Origin: Sinorhizobium meliloti
GTDB taxonomy: Bacteria; Pseudomonadota; Alphaproteobacteria; Rhizobiales; Rhizobiaceae
DNA length: 64,000 bases
Direction: 5' to 3'
Assembly (NCBI RefSeq): GCF_035610345.1
Contig: NZ_CP141213.1
Coordinates: 682,001-746,000, forward strand
The first letter of the stretch is position 1. Every line of letters begins with the position of its first letter. Both the position numbers and the translations under genes were made by a program. Positions 38,760 to 49,987 of this stretch are shown one piece after another. The notes beneath the pieces were generated by a model. It saw only the letters and a program-made list of their open reading frames with translations. It was not told the DNA's origin and did no database searches.

Positions 38760-39284
38760 TCACTTCAATTCGGCCGCGACGTGTTCGGCATGCTGCTGAT
38801 GTCCCTGGAACAGCTTAAGCCCGGTCTCGAGCAGCGATTTGAGTTCTGCATTCTGAGCCGACGGTATCAGCAGCGTTTCCAGCGCGCCGTTGACCTGCTT
38901 GTGGTAGGCGACCTCATGCGCGATATAGGCCTTGTCGAATTCCTCGCCCTTGAGCTTCGCCAGCTCCTGCCGCTTCGCCTCGGCCGCTTGCGAGAGGGTC
39001 TGGCTCGTATCGTTGTCCTCGGGCGTGACGTTGAGCTTCTTGACGAGATCGAGAGCTTGCTTGTTAACCGACTCGTGGTCGCGCAGCATGCTCTCGGCGA
39101 ATTCGACGACGGTCTCGTTCTTCGACGTCGCGATCGCCTGTCTGGCGGCTTCGATATCGAGCACGCCGGCAGTGTAGGCGATATGGGCGATCTGCGGGTC
39201 GGTCGGCTTGTCGTTGCCGAGTGCCCCGCCGGTGCCGAAAAGGAGGGCGATCACGGCCGTTGCGGTCGTCAGTCTGATGGTCAT
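38760..39284 (-). CDS. Exported DUF4142 (ferritin-like fold) protein
   Basis: 174 residues with a signal peptide (first 23 residues, TAVIALLFGTGGALG) and a helical mature part: DPQIAHIAYTAGVLDIEAAR, FAESMLRDHESVNKQALDLV, KLKGEEFDKAYIAHEVAYHK and KLFQGHQQHAEHVAAEL. The repeated His/Glu positions are those of DUF4142 proteins, predicted four-helix bundles of unknown function often near ECF sigma factors and copper proteins. The gene lies 7 bases upstream of the cupredoxin gene and 77 bases downstream of the sigma gene. Confidence 0.85.
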   Translation of the reverse strand: MTIRLTTATAVIALLFGTGGALGNDKPTDPQIAHIAYTAGVLDIEAARQAIATSKNETVVEFAESMLRDHESVNKQALDLVKKLNVTPEDNDTSQTLSQAAEAKRQELAKLKGEEFDKAYIAHEVAYHKQVNGALETLLIPSAQNAELKSLLETGLKLFQGHQQHAEHVAAELK

Positions 39285-39361
39285 GGGATGTTCCTTTCCT
39301 CGAAGATCAAAGCGTGTCTGAACGCCATGCTTTGGATGCTTCGCGGCTCGAAGCGTTCCCG

Positions 39362-40045
39362 CTATTTTCCGTCTGTTTCCGGCGGCCGAGGCGAAATGCG
39401 GGCAAGAACGGACTCGGTCAGACGCTCGCAGCGCTTTCCCGCGAAAGGAAAGGCATCCAGCAGAACCGGGCCGATCTGCCGCTCCAACTGCTCTTTCAGG
39501 ATGCGGCGCGCCCGGTGCAGCCTTGTGCGTGCCGTTTCAGGCTTGAGACCAAGCAGGGCGGCCGCCTCGTCGTTGTCGAGCCCTTCGATGACGCGCAGCA
39601 CGAATACGGTGCGGTAGGTGTCCGGGAGATCGTCCGTCAGCCTTTCGACGAGGTCGAGGATTTGTCGCTGTGCCATCGTCTTTTCCGGATCGCCGATGCC
39701 TGAGTTGAGGGGAAAGGCGATGATCTCCGCCTCTTGCGACTGCCGCATATCTTCGGCAAGTTTCATCAGCCGCCGTTTTTTCCGCAGGCGGCCGAGCGCC
39801 TCGTTGATGACGATCCGGGCGAGCCAGGTCGTGATCGCCGCATCGCCGCGAAAACCCTCAAAGCGCGTGAAGGCACGGACATAGGCCTCCTGCAGCACGT
39901 CTTCCGCATCGCTGTCGTTGCGCAGGATGCTCCGGGCGATCCGGTAGAGCTTGCGGTTATGTGCCTGCATGATCGCGCGGAAACGGGAGAGGTCCTGCGC
40001 AGGTGGCGGCGCATTCAGGCAAAGCTCGGTTTCAGCGATAGGCAT
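39362..40045 (-). CDS. ECF-family RNA polymerase sigma factor
   Basis: 227 residues from the ATG 40045-40043; the frame is open to 40243 but the added residues are not family-like and would run through the small-RNA terminator. Region 2: LYRIARSILRNDSDAEDVLQ, EAYVRAFTRFEGFRGDAAIT, TWLARIVINEALGRLRKKRR. Region 4: LTDDLPDTYRTVFVLRVIEG, LDNDEAAALLGLKPETARTR, LHRARRILKEQLE. No anti-sigma gene is adjacent, which is unusual; the DUF4142 and cupredoxin genes downstream may be its targets. Confidence 0.9.
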   Translation of the reverse strand: MPIAETELCLNAPPPAQDLSRFRAIMQAHNRKLYRIARSILRNDSDAEDVLQEAYVRAFTRFEGFRGDAAITTWLARIVINEALGRLRKKRRLMKLAEDMRQSQEAEIIAFPLNSGIGDPEKTMAQRQILDLVERLTDDLPDTYRTVFVLRVIEGLDNDEAAALLGLKPETARTRLHRARRILKEQLERQIGPVLLDAFPFAGKRCERLTESVLARISPRPPETDGK

Positions 40046-40185
40046 GGTCGGGCTCCTTCTCGGATATTGGATGCCCCATCTCCGGAAATGTTCCCAGCTA
40101 TGTGCCGGCCATGTTTCGGATCTTACCGCGGTCTGGTCTTGCAGGGATAACGGAATTCGGGATCGCGCTGGCTCGACGCCTCGGC

Positions 40186-40302
40186 TGAAAGAGAAAGCCC
40201 GGCGCGGGAGGAGGTGCGCCGGGCTTTCGATCCTGACCGGCAACTGGGAGGAGGAGGGTTGCCGATCCCGCGATGGAACTGGGAGGAGGAGTGTTCCATC
40301 GA
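40186..40302 (-). ncRNA. Small RNA of alpha-r14/NfeR1 type with three aSD-loop hairpins
   Basis: Read on the minus strand, about 117 bases fold into three successive hairpins, each presenting the pyrimidine motif CCTCCTCCC or CTCCTCCTCCC in its loop: hairpin 1 arms 40300-40293/40279-40272, hairpin 2 arms 40263-40258/40244-40239, hairpin 3 a perfect 12-base stem 40227-40216/40205-40194 followed by TCTCTTT. Such repeated anti-Shine-Dalgarno loops are, from memory, the hallmark of the rhizobial alpha-r14 family, whose member NfeR1 acts in osmoadaptation and symbiosis. It would bind ribosome sites of several mRNAs. No open frame covers it sensibly. Confidence 0.82.
40194..40227 (-). terminator. 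Terminator hairpin of the small RNA
   Basis: AAAGCCCGGCGC and its exact complement, 12-base arms, 10-base loop, then TCTCTTT on the minus strand. It separates the small RNA from the sigma-factor gene 149 bases downstream. Confidence 0.8.
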
Positions 40303-40305
40303 CAG

Positions 40306-40340
40306 TTATATAATAATGCTGCAGTGCAGCATCTTCAAGG
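40306..40340 (-). promoter_or_regulatory. Promoter of the aSD small RNA with internal dyad
   Basis: Minus-strand CTTGAAG (40339-40333) as -35 and the TATTATATAA block (40315-40306) as -10. The spacer is almost entirely the perfect inverted repeat ATGCTGCA-G-TGCAGCAT (40316-40332, plus-strand reading), a strong candidate operator. Confidence 0.65.
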
Positions 40341-40464
40341 CCGAAAATGAAATTTTTTCCGGCCGATAAAAGAAAGGACCGGGGTCCCGCGCCGGAAGCT
40401 TCAGGAAGACGCTTGCCTTAGCCGCCATTTGCGCCAGATTCGAAGCGGAAAGGAGGGCAACGCC

Positions 40465-40749
40465 ATGACGAAGGACCGCAGGGCCGCTTTGGTCAGAATT
40501 ACCGGACGGGTACAGGGCGTGTGCTTTCGCGACTGGACACGCGAGGAGGCCGAAAGGCTCGGCCTTGACGGTTGGGTTCGCAACGAGAGCGACGGCTCGG
40601 TGACCGCCCTCATCGCCGGGCCGGACGGCGCCGTCAGCAGAATGCTGGATCACTTCTGGAAAGGGCCGCCCGGCGCTTCCGTCGCCGATGTCGCAAGCGA
40701 GGAGGCTTCTTCCGTCGAAGCGCCGGCGGGATTTCGCATTACACGATAA
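40465..40749 (+). CDS. acyP: Acylphosphatase
   Basis: 94 residues from the ATG 40465 with AAAGGAGGG upstream. The acylphosphatase signature is complete: TGRVQGVCFRDWTREEAERL, with catalytic Arg22 and Asn40 (GWVRNESDGSV). It hydrolyses acyl phosphates such as acetyl phosphate or carbamoyl phosphate. It stands alone, immediately next to the end of pcaF on the other strand (no gap). Confidence 0.93.
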   Translation: MTKDRRAALVRITGRVQGVCFRDWTREEAERLGLDGWVRNESDGSVTALIAGPDGAVSRMLDHFWKGPPGASVADVASEEASSVEAPAGFRITR

Positions 40750-41952
40750 CTACACCCGCTCCAGCGCCACCGCGATGCCCTGGCCGACGCCGATGCACAT
40801 GGTGGCGAGCGCGGCGCGGCCACCCGTCTCGGCGAGCTCCAGCGCTGCCGTTCCGGTGATGCGCGCACCCGACATGCCGAGCGGATGGCCGAGTGCGATG
40901 GCGCCGCCGTTGCGGTTGACGCGGGGATCGTCGTCGGCGATTCCCAGCGCGCGCAGGACCGCAAGTGCCTGGCTGGCAAAAGCCTCGTTGAGTTCGATGA
41001 CGTCGAACCGATCCTGCGTCACGCCGAGCCGTGTCATGAGCCTCTGCGAGGCGGGCACCGGTCCCATGCCCATGATGCGCGGCGGCACGCCTGCCGAAGC
41101 GCCGCCTAGGATGCGGGCCATGGGTCGCAGCCCATATTTTCTGGCAGCCTCCTCCGAGGCGATGATGAGCGCCGCAGCGCCGTCATTGACGCCCGAAGCA
41201 TTGCCGGCAGTGACGGTGCCGCCCTCCCGGAAGGGTGCCTTGAGTTTAGCGAGCGCTTCGATGGTCGTGGCGCGTGGATGCTCGTCGCGGTCGACGACGA
41301 CGGGTTCGCCTTTCCTTTGGGGGATGGTGACGGGGACGAGCTCGCTCGCAAGGCGGCCGTTCGTCTGGGCGGCCGCGGCCTTTGCCTGGCTGCGCAGGGC
41401 GAAAGCGTCCTGGTCCTCGCGCGAGACCTTATAGTCTTCGGCGACATTCTCGCCGGTCTCCGGCATTGAGTCGACCCCATATTGTGCCTTCATCAGCGGA
41501 TTGACGAAGCGCCAGCCGATCGTCGTGTCGTGAATTTCGGCATTGCGTGAAAAGGCGCTCTCGGCCTTCGGCAGCACGAAAGGCGCCCGCGACATGGATT
41601 CGACCCCGCCGGCGATCATCAGGTCGGCCTCGCCGCATTTGATCGCCCGGGCGGCCGCAATCACGGCATCCATGCCGGATCCGCAGAGCCGGTTGATCGT
41701 CGTGCCGGGAAGGGCGACGGGCAGCCCCGCAAGTAGCAGCGACATGCGCGCGACGTTGCGGTTGTCCTCGCCCGCCTGGTTGGCGCAGCCGAAGATCACG
41801 TCATCGACCGCTTCCCAGTCGACCGACCTGTTGCGGGCCATCAGCGCCTTCAGCGCAATGGCGCCGAGGTCGTCGGCGCGCACCGAAGCGAGCGAGCCGC
41901 CGAAGCGGCCGATCGGAGTGCGGATATAGTCGCAGATATAGGCTTCGCGCAT
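40750..41952 (-). CDS. pcaF: Beta-ketoadipyl-CoA thiolase PcaF
   Basis: 400 residues, the usual length. The thiolase nucleophile is Cys90 in TTINRLCGSGMDAVIAAARA; the general base and second Cys appear in GGAIALGHPLGMSGAR and LATMCIGVGQG. The internal ESMSRAPFV, NAEIHDTTIGWRFVNP is typical of PcaF/PaaJ. It cleaves beta-ketoadipyl-CoA to succinyl-CoA and acetyl-CoA, the last beta-ketoadipate step. The ATG overlaps the pcaJ stop (TGATG), and the set pcaI-pcaJ-pcaF is one operon behind the PcaR operator. Confidence 0.95.
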   Translation of the reverse strand: MREAYICDYIRTPIGRFGGSLASVRADDLGAIALKALMARNRSVDWEAVDDVIFGCANQAGEDNRNVARMSLLLAGLPVALPGTTINRLCGSGMDAVIAAARAIKCGEADLMIAGGVESMSRAPFVLPKAESAFSRNAEIHDTTIGWRFVNPLMKAQYGVDSMPETGENVAEDYKVSREDQDAFALRSQAKAAAAQTNGRLASELVPVTIPQRKGEPVVVDRDEHPRATTIEALAKLKAPFREGGTVTAGNASGVNDGAAALIIASEEAARKYGLRPMARILGGASAGVPPRIMGMGPVPASQRLMTRLGVTQDRFDVIELNEAFASQALAVLRALGIADDDPRVNRNGGAIALGHPLGMSGARITGTAALELAETGGRAALATMCIGVGQGIAVALERV

Positions 41953-42737
41953 CAGGTGGCCTCTCTTCCCGCGGCCTCGTGGGCTTTTTTGGTGCGGGCG
42001 TTGATGTCGCGCAGAACGACAAGCTCGGTCTCGGTCGGTGCCGGTGTTTCGATGACGGTCTCCGCGAATTTGATCGGCCAGCCGCAATTTCCGGCGATCT
42101 GATCCCGGGTGACGCCGGGGTGCAGGGAAACGACGGTCAATTCCTTCGTCTCCGCATCCGGCTCCAGAATGCAGAGATCGGTGACGACGCGGGTCGGGCC
42201 GCTGGTCGTCAATCCAAGCCGCTCCCGATGATTGCCGCCTTCGCCGTGTCCCATGGAGGTTACGAAGGGCAGCCTTTCCACGAAGCCGCGCTTCGTCAGC
42301 GCCATGGTGATGAAGATGCGGCCGCAATTGGAGGCGATTTCCGGCGCGCCGCCGCCTCCCGGCAGGCGCACCTTGGGATGGTCATAGGGGCCGACGACGG
42401 TCGTGTTGAGATTGGCGAAACGATCGATCTGGGCGCCGCCGAGAAAGCCCGTGGTTATCCGGCCGCCCTGGAGCCAGTAGCGGAACATTTCCGGCACCGA
42501 GACGGTGAAAAGCGCGGTATCGCAGAGCTCTCCGTCGCCGATCGAGAGCGGCAGTACGTCGGGCCTGGTGCCGACGGTGCCGCTCTCATAGATCAGCGTG
42601 ATATCCGGCGCATGCGTCAGCCGCGCCACATTGCAGGCGGCTGACGGCGCGCCGATGCCGACGAAGCAGACGTCGTCGTTTGAAAGCGCGCGCGCCGCGG
42701 CGACCGTCATCATCTCTATGGGGGTGAAATCAGTCAT
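41952..42737 (-). CDS. pcaJ: 3-oxoadipate CoA-transferase subunit B PcaJ
   Basis: 261 residues. The catalytic glutamate is E51 in TLIYESGTVG; the family motifs GIGAPSAACNVARL, GGAQIDRFANLNTTVVG and GGGGAPEIASNC are present. With PcaI it transfers CoA from succinyl-CoA to beta-ketoadipate. The start is the ATG 42737-42735, 14 bases after the pcaI stop; an open frame extends further but overlaps pcaI. Confidence 0.95.
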   Translation of the reverse strand: MTDFTPIEMMTVAAARALSNDDVCFVGIGAPSAACNVARLTHAPDITLIYESGTVGTRPDVLPLSIGDGELCDTALFTVSVPEMFRYWLQGGRITTGFLGGAQIDRFANLNTTVVGPYDHPKVRLPGGGGAPEIASNCGRIFITMALTKRGFVERLPFVTSMGHGEGGNHRERLGLTTSGPTRVVTDLCILEPDAETKELTVVSLHPGVTRDQIAGNCGWPIKFAETVIETPAPTETELVVLRDINARTKKAHEAAGREAT

Positions 42738-42751
42738 TCTTCGCTTTCCCC

Positions 42752-43612
42752 TCAAGCAACCTTGGCCGCTGTCTTCGCGGCGTGGCGGGCGAAGTCCTCC
42801 GGTGTGGCGGCAAGGACGTTCTCCCTGATCCATGCGTTGAAGGTTTCCCGTTCGCGCGCAATCTCGTCCCAACGGATGTAGAAGGCGTTGGAGCGGGGAT
42901 AGTAACCATGCGCATAGGACGGGAAGGCGCCCCCCGGCACATGCGCGACGGCGGTCACCGCCCACTCCGGCAGCACCACCGAATTGGGGGAGGGCGGGTC
43001 GAGTTCGTCGACGATCTCCTCCACCGTTACGATCGAGCGCCTGGCGGCGAGCACCGCTTCCTTCTGCACGCCGACGATCCCCTCGATCAGGACGTTGCCC
43101 TTGCGGTCGGCGCGTTGGGCATGGATGATCGTGATGTCCGGGCGGATTGCAGGCACCGCGGCGAGCACCTCGCCGGTGAAGGGGCAGGTCACGCTTCTGA
43201 TATTGAGGTTCACCTTGGGCAGGTCGGCGCCGATATAGCCGCGGAAGGACGCAAAAGGCAGGTTCGCGGCACCCGCCTCATAAGCATTGGCCATGGCCGC
43301 ATGCGAATGTTCCTCAATCTCGATCGGCCGCGGCCATTGGTTCTCGACCGCATCGCGGAAGCGGTGCAGCGAGCCGACGCCCGGATTGCCGCCCCAGGAA
43401 AACTTCATGCCCCGCGCCGCACCGACGCCGATCAACTGGTCGTAGAGGATGTCGGGCGTCATGCGCACGAGGAACAGGTCCTTCCGGCCCTGGCGAATCA
43501 CCTCGTGTCCCGCGGCATAGGGGATCAGGTGCGTGAAGCCTTCCATCGCCACCGTATCGCCATCCCTGACATTTTCCGCCACCGCCTCGGCGAGAGACAC
43601 TATCCGCGCCAT
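42752..43612 (-). CDS. pcaI: 3-oxoadipate CoA-transferase subunit A PcaI
   Basis: 286 residues from the ATG 43612-43610 (GGAGGAAAACG just upstream). CoA-transferase alpha fold: LAEAVAENVRDGDTVAMEGF, HLIPYAAGHEVIRQGRKDL, FSWGGNPGVGSLHRF, and TIIHAQRADRKGNVL. It is the longer alpha type (about 285 residues) seen in rhizobia. It is the first gene of pcaIJF, and its promoter region is shared with the divergent pcaR. Confidence 0.94.
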   Translation of the reverse strand: MARIVSLAEAVAENVRDGDTVAMEGFTHLIPYAAGHEVIRQGRKDLFLVRMTPDILYDQLIGVGAARGMKFSWGGNPGVGSLHRFRDAVENQWPRPIEIEEHSHAAMANAYEAGAANLPFASFRGYIGADLPKVNLNIRSVTCPFTGEVLAAVPAIRPDITIIHAQRADRKGNVLIEGIVGVQKEAVLAARRSIVTVEEIVDELDPPSPNSVVLPEWAVTAVAHVPGGAFPSYAHGYYPRSNAFYIRWDEIARERETFNAWIRENVLAATPEDFARHAAKTAAKVA

Positions 43613-43672
43613 CGTTTTCCTCCAGTGATGTTCGAGCCGAATAAGCGCCTGTTCCTCCCAGGCGTCAATTTC

Positions 43673-43713
43673 TTTTGTGCGAAATTTGACATTTGTTCGT
43701 ATGTCGCACAAAA
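43673..43713. promoter_or_regulatory. PcaR operator between pcaI and pcaR
   Basis: Perfect 10-base inverted repeat TTTTGTGCGA (43673-43682) and TCGCACAAAA (43704-43713), centres three helical turns apart (31 bases), enclosing a TTGACA (43686-43691). Located between the divergent pcaI and pcaR genes, it is the expected site for the IclR-type PcaR. Confidence 0.75.
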
Positions 43714-43742
43714 TCGCAGGCCGGAAACCGGCGGGAGACACG

Positions 43743-44498
43743 ATGCGGGAAACGGATTTCGTCAGCGGCTTTGCGCGCGGTCTGAGGGTGATCGAAGCCT
43801 TCGGCGAGTCGCAGCCGCGGCTTTCGATCGCCGACGCCGCGAAGATCACCGGGCTCGACCGGGCGACCGTCAGGCGATCCCTGCTGACGCTGTCGCAGCT
43901 TGGTTATGCCAATTACGACGGCAAGTTCTTCACGCTCACACCGAAGATCCTGAGGCTCGGCCATGCCTATCTTTCGGCGACGCCGCTGCCGGCCATTGTC
44001 CAGCCTTACCTGGACCAGCTCGCGGAAAAAGCCGGGCAGAGCGCTTCCGCCTCGGTGCTCGACGGGACCGAGATCGTCTATGTGGCACGCGCGTCGCAGC
44101 GCCGGGTGATGTCGATCAACCTGACGCCCGGCTCGCGTCTTCCCGCCTATTGCGCCTCGATGGGGCGGGTGTTGCTGGCCGCACTACCCGAGACCGAGGC
44201 ACGCGAAATACTCGGACGTTCCGACTTGAAGGCGAACACACCGCTGACGAGAACCGACCCGGAAGAGCTGGTGGCGGAATTGCGGCGGGTTCGCGACGAG
44301 GGCTATGCGATTATCGACCAGGAACTGGAGCTCGGCCTCTGCTCGATCGCGGTACCGGTCGCCAATGATCGCGGGCAGGTGCTCGCGGCCGTGAACATCG
44401 GTGCATCCGCCGCCCATGTGCCGGCCCGCGAGATGGCCGAGCGCTTTCTGCCGCTGCTCAGGGAAACACAAGCCGCGTTGCGGCTTGTGTTGCGCTAG
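43743..44498 (+). CDS. pcaR: IclR-family regulator PcaR
   Basis: 251 residues from the ATG 43743 (GGGAGA before it); the longer frame from 43677 would include the operator. N-terminal winged helix: RGLRVIEAFGESQPRLSIAD, AAKITGLDRATVRRSLLTLS. The IclR effector domain follows: SASVLDGTEIVYVARAS, GSRLPAYCASMGRVLLAAL and IDQELELGLCSIAVPV. In related bacteria PcaR responds to beta-ketoadipate and activates pcaIJF. The last 27 coding bases form a perfect 12-base hairpin (44465-44491). Confidence 0.9.
   Translation: MRETDFVSGFARGLRVIEAFGESQPRLSIADAAKITGLDRATVRRSLLTLSQLGYANYDGKFFTLTPKILRLGHAYLSATPLPAIVQPYLDQLAEKAGQSASASVLDGTEIVYVARASQRRVMSINLTPGSRLPAYCASMGRVLLAALPETEAREILGRSDLKANTPLTRTDPEELVAELRRVRDEGYAIIDQELELGLCSIAVPVANDRGQVLAAVNIGASAAHVPAREMAERFLPLLRETQAALRLVLR
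44465..44491 (+). terminator. Hairpin embedded in the last codons of pcaR
   Basis: AACACAAGCCGC (44465-44476), GTT, GCGGCTTGTGTT (44480-44491): a perfect 12-base stem with a 3-base loop, ending 7 bases before the pcaR stop ends. No T-run follows. It encodes residues TQAALRLVL in frame. Confidence 0.7.
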
Positions 44499-44865
44499 TC
44501 TAGGCGTGTTGAGATCGGATACCCGCGGCGGCTTGTTCGATTTCCTCATTCCTGTGACGAGCACAGGGATGAGCGACCGGGATGTGCGGCTCCTACATCG
44601 CTTGCGAATATGCGAGGGATGGTCAACCTGTGACGCAATGAAACGCGTCGAGAGACCGCACCCTCTCCGACCTCATTCCTGTGACAAGCACAGGAATGAG
44701 GAAATCAAACAAGCCGCCGCGGGTGGCCCGAATCTCAACAGGCCTTACGATGATTTTAGGTCGAGTCGACCTAAAATCATGAAGGTGATCAATTCAATAG
44801 GTTAGAGCGGGATGCGGGGCGGAAAACCGCACGCATTTTTCCTCATCCCGCTTTAGCCATCGCCC
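44499..44865. repeat. Gene-free island of nested inverted repeats
   Basis: Three elements in a row. First, 53-base arms at 44521-44573 and 44672-44724, inverted and 46 of 53 identical by my count, each with its own inner hairpin (CTCATTCCTGTG...CACAGGAATGAG). Second, a 31-base palindrome with perfect 15-base arms at 44750-44764 and 44766-44780. Third, a RIME-like stem (44806-44814 with 44844-44852) holding GCGG-AAAA-CCGC. No gene is seen. The whole looks like a mosaic of rhizobial intergenic repeats. Confidence 0.8.
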
Positions 44866-46611
<1,746 letters not shown>

Positions 46612-46728
46612 GCTTTCCTCCCGGACAGGAATGTTGGCTTCAAGTTCGGCGCGGGGATGCGTTACCGCCCCCCTCAACCGGGGACTGTAGCATCAAAAAT
46701 CACGAGTTGCAGTCGAAGACGAGAGCGT

Positions 46729-46800
46729 CAGAGCATTTCCGTTTTTCTCCGAATCGCGGACACTCGCTAACGCTTTTCCGCAATCCCGGACGGAAAACCA
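46729..46800. repeat. RIME-like intergenic repeat
   Basis: The stretch AGAGCATTTCCGTTTTTCTC, GAATCGCGGACACTCGCTAA and CCCGGACGGAAAACCACAC has the wording of short rhizobial intergenic mosaic elements, with imperfect complementarity between its ends. Assignment is from memory of such repeats. Confidence 0.45.
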
Positions 46801-46819
46801 CACTCATCCCGCGCTGGCG

Positions 46820-48826
<2,007 letters not shown>

Positions 48827-48916
48827 GGCCGCGCGCAAACTCCCTGGACGCTACTTGCGCGCGGATACCGGCTCTGCTCGACTGCCGCCGGTGAGGCAGC
48901 CGCCAGGGAGGGTGCG

Positions 48917-49837
48917 ATGGGGCTTACGCTACGCCAGATCGAAGTGATCCGGGCGGTGATGATCGCCGGCACGATCGCCGGCGCGGCGCGTCTGATGAAT
49001 GTCGCCCAGCCGGGCGTCAGCCGGACGATGAAGCATATCGAAAGCGCGCTGGGGATAAAGCTCTTCGTCAAGAAAGCCGGGCGTTACGTGCCGACCGACG
49101 AAGCGCGCGACATCTTCGCCCAGCTCCAGGAGGTCCATCGCAAGGTCGACGACCTGCAATTTTCCATCCGTCAGTTGGAGCGAGGACGAGGTGTGGAACT
49201 CGCGCTCGGCTCCGTGCCGAGCATTGCGAATGCAATGATGCCGCAGGCCATCGCCGGGCTTATGCGGCTCTACCCGGACATCCGCATCAATTTCGATATT
49301 CTGAGGATAGAGGAGGCGATCGATTATCTGTTGCTCGGCAAGGGAGAGCTGGTCGCGATGAGCTATCATCTCACCCATCCCTCGATCACGTTCGAGCCCC
49401 TGTCCAAAGGGCACCTCGTCTGCATCGCCGCCAGGGAGCATCCGATTGCCGGCCGGACCGAAATTTCCGCCCGCGAGATCGCCGAGCATCCGCTCATCGG
49501 TATCGACCCGCGCGATCCCTACGGGGCGATCATGGCGGGCATATTCGAGAGGGAGAGGCTCGAATATCGTACCCCGATCAGGGCGCGTTTCGGCACGACG
49601 GTTTGTGCGCTGGTCAAGCGGAATCTCGGCATCGCGGTCATCGACGCCTTCACCGTGGGCGGTATCGCCGACCAGGAACTGGCCGTCATTCCGATCAGCG
49701 AGGATACGGAGTTCCAGACCTATGTCGCCTATCGCGGCGACGCCGCGCTCTCCAGCTATGCCGAGCGGCTGGTCACGACGCTGCGCCGCGTCATGGATGA
49801 ATCGACCCGCCGTTCGCGCGGCGGCCGAGATACATAA
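48917..49837 (+). CDS. LysR-family transcriptional regulator
   Basis: 306 residues. Winged helix at residues 3-60 (LRQIEVIRAVMIAGTIAGAA, RLMNVAQPGVSRTMKHIESA) and a LysR substrate-binding domain (LALGSVPSIANAMMPQAIAG, LVCIAAREHPIAGRTEISA). It lies between pobA and quiC, both plus strand, so it may control one or both; substrate candidates are quinate, shikimate or hydroxybenzoate. A strong GGGAGGG precedes the ATG. Confidence 0.85.
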   Translation: MGLTLRQIEVIRAVMIAGTIAGAARLMNVAQPGVSRTMKHIESALGIKLFVKKAGRYVPTDEARDIFAQLQEVHRKVDDLQFSIRQLERGRGVELALGSVPSIANAMMPQAIAGLMRLYPDIRINFDILRIEEAIDYLLLGKGELVAMSYHLTHPSITFEPLSKGHLVCIAAREHPIAGRTEISAREIAEHPLIGIDPRDPYGAIMAGIFERERLEYRTPIRARFGTTVCALVKRNLGIAVIDAFTVGGIADQELAVIPISEDTEFQTYVAYRGDAALSSYAERLVTTLRRVMDESTRRSRGGRDT

Positions 49838-49987
49838 CAACAGGTTATGGAGGACGAAAAAAACGGTATTTGCGGTATAGGTAGGAAGTGACCATCATCA
49901 AGGCTTCGACGCTTCGCCTTTTTGCGGAAGCAAGCCGGCCCTGCCACGCGGACCGGCAAAGGACGAGGCCGGCGAGAGGAGATCGGC

